This document shows positions 16,881 through 23,155 of a stretch of 23,155 nucleotides of DNA, in pieces. Source of the DNA: Temnopleurus reevesii. Its lineage: Eukaryota; Echinodermata; Echinoidea; Temnopleuroida; Temnopleuridae. The position numbers and the translations under genes were made by a program. The stretch is from assembly GCA_036244855.1 (NCBI GenBank), contig BQKZ01000536.1, positions 48,205 to 71,359 of the forward strand. The letters are read 5' to 3'. How positions within the stretch are numbered: position 1 is the stretch's first letter; every line of letters starts with the position of its first letter. The notes under the pieces are model-generated. The model worked only from the letters and a program-made list of their open reading frames with translations. It did not search any database and was not told where the DNA came from.

Positions 16881-17012
16881 AAGCCCTGGTCACATAGGAT
16901 CCCGGAAGCAACACGATTCAACCCGACTCTTTGTTAATTCACAGTTAAGTGCCTCAGAACAACGAGTCGGGGTGAATCGTGTTGCTTCTGGGGTCCTATG
17001 TGACCGGGGCTT
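16881..17012. mobile_element. Near-perfect 49-bp hairpin MITE
   Basis: The arms 16881-16929 and 16964-17012 are reverse complements with four differences, three of which would be G-U pairs in RNA; the loop is 34 nt. The ends read AAGCCCTGGTCACATAGGA and, reversed, AAGCCCCGGTCACATAGGA. TTAA lies at or next to both ends (16879-16882 and 17012-17015 region), compatible with a TTAA target site as used by piggyBac-type elements, but the ends are offset by one base. There is no coding capacity. Confidence 0.8.
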
Positions 17013-17118
17013 TAACAAACGTTCAAGCAAAAAGATGTACCAGTATTATTCATTCGGCTGACAAAAGATTTCAGGCAATTGTAATTCTTATGTACCTCTC
17101 CCTCTCGGATTCATAATC

Positions 17119-17220
17119 TAAGTAATAATAATAATAATATTAATAATATTTTGGACTTATATAGCATCTTATCACGTCTACGCATGCTCAAACCACTTCC
17201 GATATCATCTATCATTCTAT
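17119..17220 (-). mobile_element. SINE 3'-end fragment with (ATT)n tail
   Basis: On the minus strand it reads GAGCATGCGTAGACGTGATA, then GCTATATAAGTCC and an ATT run (17119-17149). The GCTATATAA-then-ATT pattern is also seen at 18088-18151. It appears to be a truncated 3' end with no recognisable tRNA-like head. Confidence 0.55.
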
Positions 17221-17567
17221 TAGATGGCATCTTTTGTATCTTTTATTAATCTTATTTAGAACTGATGAACCTTGAGATAAAAATAGGAGTGACATTAAGA
17301 TGCCCAAATTGTGATTTTTTTACATGACAAGCCAAATGTTTATCTTGGATGTGCAAGCATCCGGAAGTGAAGCCCGCTGCATGAAGAGAAATGTTTTTCA
17401 TCTTGTATTGTTATTTTGTCCTTGATTGCTTGAACTGATCAGTCAAAACTGATTCATATCAATAAGGTCTTGTCTTTCCACTCTACTTCCCAGATAGATA
17501 TAGAACCTGTAATATCAAGCATTGTACATAGTTATACAAACAGGTATCAGATCGAGTTTAAAGGATG

Positions 17568-17873
17568 TTATGATACATTGCAGTTGTCAGGGAAATTGAT
17601 GTGGTGCTCGTACAATGGCATGTTCTTCGTATATTGGCAAGCTTTATCAATCCATTTGTCATTGTTGCGATTGGTCTGATCTGACAGGTTTTTGATGAAG
17701 CTTTCTTCTCTGTTTGGTAGAGGGTGAAAGTATTTGAAATCGGAGACGATGTTGTTGCGAAGGTCGCCATCGTTGTTTATATATGGAAAATTGTCTCCAA
17801 GTCCATGATTGGGGTGTATATGGTTACTGGGCAGAGAGGGGCTTGTTATCATTGTGATGCCACACAAATACAT
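17568..17873 (-). CDS. Possible minus-strand exon or small gene, unidentified
   Basis: A frame of 101 codons starts at ATG 17873 and stops at 17568; an in-frame TAG lies just upstream (17880-17882). The product is polar and non-repetitive (for example PNHGLGDNFPYINNDGDL and REESFIKNLSDQTNRNNDKW), with balanced composition unlike translated AT-rich spacer. The DNA is less AT-rich than its surroundings and contains several CpGs. On the minus strand CCCCTCTCTGCCCAG could be a 3' splice site keeping the frame, and AAT|GTATCA a 5' splice site. I recognise no family. It may be an exon of another gene or a remnant. Confidence 0.3.
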   Translation of the reverse strand: MYLCGITMITSPSLPSNHIHPNHGLGDNFPYINNDGDLRNNIVSDFKYFHPLPNREESFIKNLSDQTNRNNDKWIDKACQYTKNMPLYEHHINFPDNCNVS

Positions 17874-18087
17874 TGCGGTCTAGACTATATATCTAAGTGA
17901 TATATAAAGACCTATAAAAAAAGACCCAAATGAGAACAATAACATATAATGTTTTGTAACAATAGTTTCTCTAAATAAGATGGATGTGGCACCTCCTTTG
18001 CCATATAACTATTGAATATATAACTAATCTACAGATAATCCCAGTTCCTCTGACTTCTTTCTCATTTTCTATGTTTTCTTTTTTTAA

Positions 18088-18151
18088 AGCGCTTAGGGAC
18101 TTTCGCATTGTGTTATGCGCTATATAAAAGTGTTTCATTATTATTATTATT
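18088..18151 (+). mobile_element. SINE 3'-end fragment with (ATT)n tail, plus orientation
   Basis: It reads AAGCGCTTAGGGACTTTCGC, then TATGCGCTATATAAAAGTG and CATTATTATTATTATTA. GCGCTATATAA followed by ATT repeats resembles 3' ends of SINE-type repeats in marine deuterostomes, as I recall. The head is absent. Confidence 0.55.
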
Positions 18152-18408
18152 AAAATAAGCAACACTTTGAATTGATGCAAAATTCATACTGTGCTTGCAT
18201 TTCAGCTTCAGAGGGAATTAATCTCTTGATGTATTTGCATTTCTTTCCTTCCCCTTTATGAGATTGAGATAATTTCAGTGATACCAACCATTCTGGAATG
18301 TGCATGATGAAAATCAAATTGTGAATTACAGCTGAGCAAAATTTACCTCAGAATAGAAAGCATTAAACAAATAGATTGTTTTCATACTTTCTCTCATGAG
18401 AAATAATG

Positions 18409-18599
18409 CAGACCTCCCAACCATTATCAATTTAGAGGGATAATTATGATTTTTCATTATTCTGAAGTCATGTTTTCATTGCATAGTATGATTTTTCATG
18501 ATAATTGTACTCCACTTTCCTATGGGAATCATTATTCTTCCCTCTCTTTTTTTTCACAAAGTCGTCCCTCTATTTTAGTCTATGAGGTTGGGAGGTCTG
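18409..18599. mobile_element. 191-bp MITE with 14-bp TIRs and 7-bp target duplication
   Basis: The termini CAGACCTCCCAACC (18409-18422) and GGTTGGGAGGTCTG (18586-18599) are perfect inverted repeats, and the similarity extends inward around TTTAGAGGGA / TCCCTCTATTTTA. AATAATG is duplicated at 18402-18408 and 18600-18606. If the adjoining base is included it is 8 bp with one mismatch, which would suit the hAT superfamily. No coding capacity. Confidence 0.92.
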
Positions 18600-18699
18600 A
18601 ATAATGTGATCCAGCTCATATGCATTTTCAGAACAGTTGGCATCTCTGCTTTTGCATTGTACCATGGAATACTCCACACCTAAATGGATATGGTCTTTA

Positions 18700-19100
18700 T
18701 GAGAGGTGATGGGAGTGTGAGGACGACCTTCGCATGAATCAAGGCCGCTCTAGCTGTTTTTCACCACTTCTAATTGACTAAATTGGAAGATTTTCTCCAC
18801 CCTTGCCTCCGGTTTGATCAGCTTGACAATGCCTTTTATTAAACGTTTTAACCAGAAAGTAAGTTACAGTGACGTCAAACCGTTGCAGTCCACAGTTTTA
18901 AGAAATCAAATATATTCAGTGATCTGAACCGTTGATGAAGTGGTTATGTCAACGACGGTTGGTTCTACCCACCACTTTCCCTCCTAGAGTTTGCCCGTAA
19001 ACACTTGCTTTTAAGATTAAAATGTTGATTATGTTCAGGGGATGGCATCGGCTGGTGATCTTTGCTCCAATCTTGGTTTGATTGCATATGTGACGAGTTT
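18700..19100. promoter_or_regulatory. Candidate cis-regulatory cluster
   Basis: A less AT-rich stretch between repeats. It holds a full CRE palindrome TGACGTCA (18870-18877), Myb-type CCGTTG words at about 18880 and 18929 plus ACGGTTG at 18955-18961, a forkhead-type GTAAACA (18997-19003), and TTTTATTA. T-box-type AGGTGTGA lies just beyond, near 19102. Individual sites arise by chance; only the clustering in unique sequence is suggestive. Confidence 0.3.
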
Positions 19101-19149
19101 AAGGTGTGAGGGAGCATCGCTAATGGAGTAATTTGACAAAGTAGATAGA

Positions 19150-20990
19150 AGTGATAAGCATTCGCATGCTTGGTCCACTTAAACTTCTAATGAACTGCAG
19201 ACAAGTCGTTCAGGTAGTTTCAAAGTTATAAATCCACAATTACAAGATGCCCCAAATCTCTCAAATAACAGAAAAAAAAAACAAAAATCAACAGAAACAC
19301 TGCAAATATGTACCACTAAGCCATGATGCTTTTAAGTTTTCACTTGATTTTAGTTGAATGGTATCCATTGAAATATAGTTTGATATGCATGCATCCTGAT
19401 GGACATGTCCCTTTACTTCTTAACTTGTACCTAAACTGTCCCAAATTGCCCTTCCTTTTGTAACCAAATCCACCTGAAACTGCTCATTACCAGAGGTCTT
19501 ACACACAGATACTTGTTCTGTGTGACCACCACACTGTCTACTATTAAATTATGAAATTGAAACAAAAGTTTTCATTTCACTATGTTTGGATGCTCCTTTG
19601 AAATATAGAATCAATTTACTTTCTGTCATTGAGCATATATATACATTCCTTTAGGATCTTTAGTTGCTAAAGGGTTAATATATATGAGATGAGTTTGGAT
19701 GGGTGATTTTAGAAATTGTCAGCTCCAGATTTTAATCTCTGAAAAGCTTAGTAGATATGAGTTGAGCTGCAATCTTTGTCTCACCCCTTTTAGTATATTG
19801 CTCTCTCGCTGTCAGATAGACGGAACAGCTTGAAATAAGGTCAGGGAGATTGGCAGATATGAGTGGAGAAATAGATTCACCCACTTCTTAAGATGGGGAA
19901 AATATATTATTAAAAATAAAATAAAGAAAAAAAGAAAAAAAATATAAAAAAAATAAAATAAATAAATTAAAATTTCTAGTCTCTGGCAAAAATAATTTCT
20001 ATTAATAATTTGATGGAATAGTTTGGAAATTTAGATCTCATATGTATGGTAATTAATTTCATGATTGTCATATTACAAAAATGTCTTTGCTGCTGGGCCA
20101 ATTCAATTGAATATTAAAATGCTGCTTTTGGCATTTTCCAGTTAATTAATTTCTCAAATAGATATTATGTAGGTTAGATTGGCAGATAAATCTGTTTCAT
20201 TGATCCTTTCTGTGAAGTAAATGCCAGAATGACATTTTATTTGGATTACTTTTTTTTTGTAATACATTTAAATTTATGAAAATTGTATGGAATGATGGTA
20301 TGACTTGAGACGCTTTTTAAATAGCATTGCTGTCAATAGGCAGGGTGCGGAGGATGCAAAATGCACCCCCTCTTTGCTTGTGAAACAACAGGAGAGATGT
20401 CACATATATCAGCAGAATTAATAAGAGAATGTGGGTTTGCTAGAAATATCTTGTATATTGTTTAGACATAAAAAATAAAGAAATAACAAACAAAGCTATT
20501 GTTTTCAGAGTAATTGAATCTAATTTTTCTCTCTATGCCATTCCAACATCTGTATGAACATCATTCCAAACGGGGAATTTCTGAAAGTATAGTTGAATTT
20601 TTAAAAATGCAGTCTTTTTTGTAAGTTTTGTAATTCCGACACCCACGAGTCAAACTGTACAGGGTGTATTGTATTGCATGTTTTCAGTTGATTTTTAAAT
20701 CATATATCATAACAAATATTTTAATGCATAATTACTGTGTTGTCATGATTGTTATGACTGACTTTTGTTTGTTTTTGGACTAACTGTTTCGCCATGATGT
20801 TGAAGGCATGAACTTCCCGACAGTTTTTGAAAGCGCTTGATCCACAAGCAATCCAATTGTTTTACACACCGTTTTATTGGTGTAATCTCTTAGTATGTTA
20901 TGGATAGATTACATCCATACTTGTTGCTGTCAATAACAGTTGAGCAAAATAATAGGTACAATCTCATTGGGAAATTATTTACCCCTCTCA
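19150..20990. other. AT-rich non-coding stretch
   Basis: No gene or clear transposon is seen. An A/T homopolymer-like tract of A-rich sequence lies at 19903-19973, and a 12-bp imperfect inverted repeat (TGGTGTAATCT / AGATTACATCCA) at 20878-20913. Confidence 0.55.
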
Positions 20991-21004
20991 TGTAGCTTCT
21001 TAGT

Positions 21005-21614
21005 GTTTATTGACCAGTCCGAGCAAATATCCCGATTGGGCTAACATAATATTAGCTCAAAAAGACTAATTCCGAAGTCCCGCCGGCTCGAACTTCCTTC
21101 CAGTTTACACGCAAGTCTATGGGGATTGAAACAACTTGTTATTAGATGAACAGGTATCACACGGTGGAACGATTTTCTTTTTGGCATACGAAAATATGAA
21201 TAGTCTCTCCTCTCGGAGACCGTTTTTCCAGATCGATACACTGTGTGCTACATGTAGTTGCCTTAAATCATCCCTGTTTGCAAGTGCCTTAACAAGATAG
21301 ATTTTTATAATTCGCTCTGAATTTTCAGGCTATTCTAACGCAATGCAACGCCGAACGCGCGCGTATACGTACGCGTATGTTCGTTTTTGTTTCTTTTCAC
21401 TGCTCGTGACAAATCTCCGAGTGAATTTTGTTTCAAATAATATCCATCTTTAATTAACTTTTATGTTGAATAAATAAATCGAAGCAACTTGAGCTTAGAA
21501 TATATCCAACGACCGCAACGGCGATTTACGATTAGTGAAGCTCGAAAATATCCCGAAAGGGCTAACTCAGAATTAGCCAAATAGAGATATTTGCTCGAAC
21601 TGTTGACAATAAAC
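21005..21614. mobile_element. About 610-bp inverted-repeat element
   Basis: The left end GTTTATTGACCAGTCCGAGC continues as AAATATC...GGCTAA. The reverse complement of the right end reads GTTTATTGTCAACAGTTCGA, then GCAAATATC...GGCTAA. TIR identity is patchy over about 50 bp. The interior is more GC-rich than the flanks and includes a Z-DNA-type tract. No transposase frame is visible; no target duplication is clear. Confidence 0.65.
21355..21380. repeat. 26-nt alternating purine-pyrimidine tract
   Basis: ACGCGCGCGTATACG followed by TACGCGTATGT alternates R and Y without a break for 26 nt, a sequence class prone to left-handed Z-DNA. It contains ACGCGT, GTATAC and TACGTA palindromes. Confidence 0.8.
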
Positions 21615-21699
21615 TCAAGAATATTAGTTTCCTATACAGCTCTAGATTTTAATTTTGGATAAAATTTGATAATATGTCTTTCGAAATAATCAACAGAGT

Positions 21700-22340
21700 G
21701 GTAATGTGGACATAGAATTAGCAAGTAGAAGTTAGACAGTTAAATGCATTTGTAACAAGATATTGAAAGTATTTGTCATATGTATACATGTTTGCCAGTC
21801 CCTCGTCAGCAAAGTTGCAAATCTTACATTTGGCATGATTGATTGTTCCTCTTTAGGTATTTTTCAGGTTGAAAAAGACAGAAGTTTCATCAGGGAATTT
21901 ATGTATTCAGTTAGTACTGTCTATCAACTTAAAAGGCACACCACTTGTCACTAGGGCATATGTTGTGCAACTGTGGCAAAACATATGTGGGGAAACAAAG
22001 TATTTTTCTGATATAAACATTCACTATTAGTCTTACAAAGTGTTGTATGTGAATAATATGGACATTTGATATATTCATCATTTTATACCTCAATATGTAT
22101 TCCATTATATATTGTTATGTGATTTCACCCACATGTGTATAATCCGTCCATTTTTGTATCCACAAAGTTTGTAATTTTTGTATTTATTGTTACATGAACA
22201 ATTGATTTAATATAACACTGTTTTAAACTGTTCCATGTTTCCAGTGTAAATCTTTGTTAATATTTTGTATATTCAAATGTAAATTTCTCTTATTTAGGTA
22301 TAAAACTTGTATATATTAAATAAATTAAAGATATCGAGTG
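21700..22340 (+). other. 3' UTR-like segment ending at a strong poly(A) signal
   Basis: The sequence is T-rich with many TGTA/TTTTGTAT words from about 21970 and a Pumilio-type TGTATATA (22308-22315) directly before AATAAA. It has the look of a metazoan mRNA 3' end on the plus strand. It may be a distal end of CDKL5 (about 12.3 kb of UTR) or the end of another plus-strand transcript. Confidence 0.4.
22319..22324 (+). terminator. Candidate polyadenylation signal AATAAA
   Basis: AATAAA is followed about 30 bp later by GTGTGAATTTTGT, a GT/T-rich downstream element, and preceded by TGTATATA and T-rich sequence. It is the best-formed poly(A) site downstream of the CDKL5 stop. Confidence 0.5.
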
Positions 22341-22673
22341 AAAACGCAATATAAGTGTGAATTTTGTATCATTGTTTTGAATGCAGTTTAACCATTAGTA
22401 AGAGATTTTAAAAGCAAAAAAATATAATTTTGTCAATATTATTCGTCAGTTTATTAAAAACTTGTTAAAATTCAATAGCAATACAGAAAAAAGAAAAGAA
22501 AAAATACACCGTGAACAGTGTTTTCTAGATATTAATGTAAAAAAACGTTGCTTTCAATTGAGCAGAGGAAGTGTGTGCTTTCTGGGTGTGTGCAACAAGG
22601 GGACGGTTATACGAACTCAGGAACCGAGCTCCCGATTAATGGTTTTCCAATCACAATTGAGGCAATATACGAC

Positions 22674-22805
22674 CAGGCCCCGTAACATAAACATTTCCAA
22701 TCAAACCTACGAATGATATGAATCCTAAGTCCATGGAAAATCATGTACTGAAGTTTGCAATTGATCGCAAAATTGATTGTATGTCTGTTATGTTTACGGG
22801 GCCCA
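22674..22805. mobile_element. MITE-like inverted-repeat element, family 1, copy 2
   Basis: The left end reads AGGCCCCGTAACATAAAC; the reverse complement of the right end reads GGGCCCCGTAAACATAAC, a TIR of about 18 bp with one indel. About 132 bp, no coding capacity. The end motif and an internal ATTGATCGCAA word link it to the element at 701-856. Confidence 0.65.
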
Positions 22806-23054
22806 GGAATGTTTCCCATGGTGGTGAGGAGATAAATGAGAGAGAGATATGAAAGATTATAATTACGATCAGAATGGATGTTGCATGGGCGGTTGAAGAT
22901 TTCCCATGAGGGATGACTGGAATCATTAAGTGGGATGGTGATCACAAGTCAATGACCGATTGTCATAATCTTTAATTTTTTTAAACAAGAGTTGGTGAAT
23001 ATCTGAACAGCATTCATGTGTGGACCGTGGAGGGGGAATGGGCCGTGGGGGCTC

Positions 23055-23071
23055 GCCCCCCCCCCCCCCCC
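23055..23071. repeat. Poly(C) run
   Basis: A run of about 17 to 18 C follows GGGGGCTCGC. Together with the opening G-run of the window it is a homopolymer where assembly length is unreliable. Confidence 0.85.
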
Positions 23072-23155
23072 GTTAGAGTCAAGGGGTAACATTAGCGATT
23101 TGGGTGAGAAATTGTAACTGATGACCCTGTGATTTACGATTACTTATTTCCATTT

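Noticed and set aside
21041..21241. 66-codon minus-strand frame
   Set aside because: Lies within the 610-bp inverted-repeat element and does not resemble a transposase.
22607..22945. 112-codon minus-strand frame
   Set aside because: It crosses the family 1 MITE at 22674-22805, so it is a composite of repeat and flank.
1..23155. CRISPR array, prophage or bacterial operon
   Set aside because: No regularly spaced direct repeats with unique spacers and no bacterial gene structure; introns and SINEs show an animal genome.

Overview
The window is eukaryotic and AT-rich, with spliced exons, long introns, microsatellites and many small non-autonomous transposable elements. The coding content and repeat types (tRNA-like SINEs with (ATT)n tails, short inverted-repeat MITEs) fit a deuterostome invertebrate, most likely a sea urchin or close relative. 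The species is inferred, not proven.

Gene layout. Positions 372-9972 hold the 3' part of one plus-strand gene that I recognise as an orthologue of the protein kinase gene CDKL5. Eight exon positions join without a frame break (372-452, 928-1097, 2037-3285, 4510-4660, 5426-5558, 6840-6918 or its copy 7843-7921, 8849-8995, 9619-9972). They give 787 codons plus a stop. The first two exons encode the end of the kinase C-lobe, including the LDPAERF motif. The rest encodes the long, low-complexity regulatory tail. Its anchors match what I recall of the vertebrate tail: a KRKP stretch after the kinase, a KYLKS motif, a run of six lysines (nuclear localisation signal), KSLRKL, QPLT, and a carboxyl end LKETSI (human LKETAL, a class I PDZ-type end). 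The kinase N-lobe, the active site and the activation loop lie upstream of the window.

Most notable points. (1) The exon carrying the lysine-run NLS is present twice within a ~1-kb tandem duplication, and a single N sits exactly at the junction. The exon is 79 nt, so using both copies would shift the frame. This is either a mutually exclusive exon pair or, more likely, an uncollapsed haplotype. (2) A canonical histone-type 3' stem-loop (minus strand, 5830-5845) with a histone-like 3' flank lies in an intron next to an unidentified CpG-containing block (5900-6590). (3) A four-fold [FY][LV]KS-plus-basic motif is repeated in the tail. (4) The C-terminal PDZ-type end is conserved.

Downstream region. 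From 9973 to the end I find no confident gene. There is a long 3' UTR-like or intergenic stretch with candidate polyadenylation sites, the strongest at 22319-22324. There is one possible minus-strand exon near 17568-17873. Several MITEs and SINE pieces are present; one 191-bp MITE has a perfect 7-bp target duplication, and one 132-bp element is an almost perfect hairpin. A candidate cis-regulatory cluster lies near 18700-19100.
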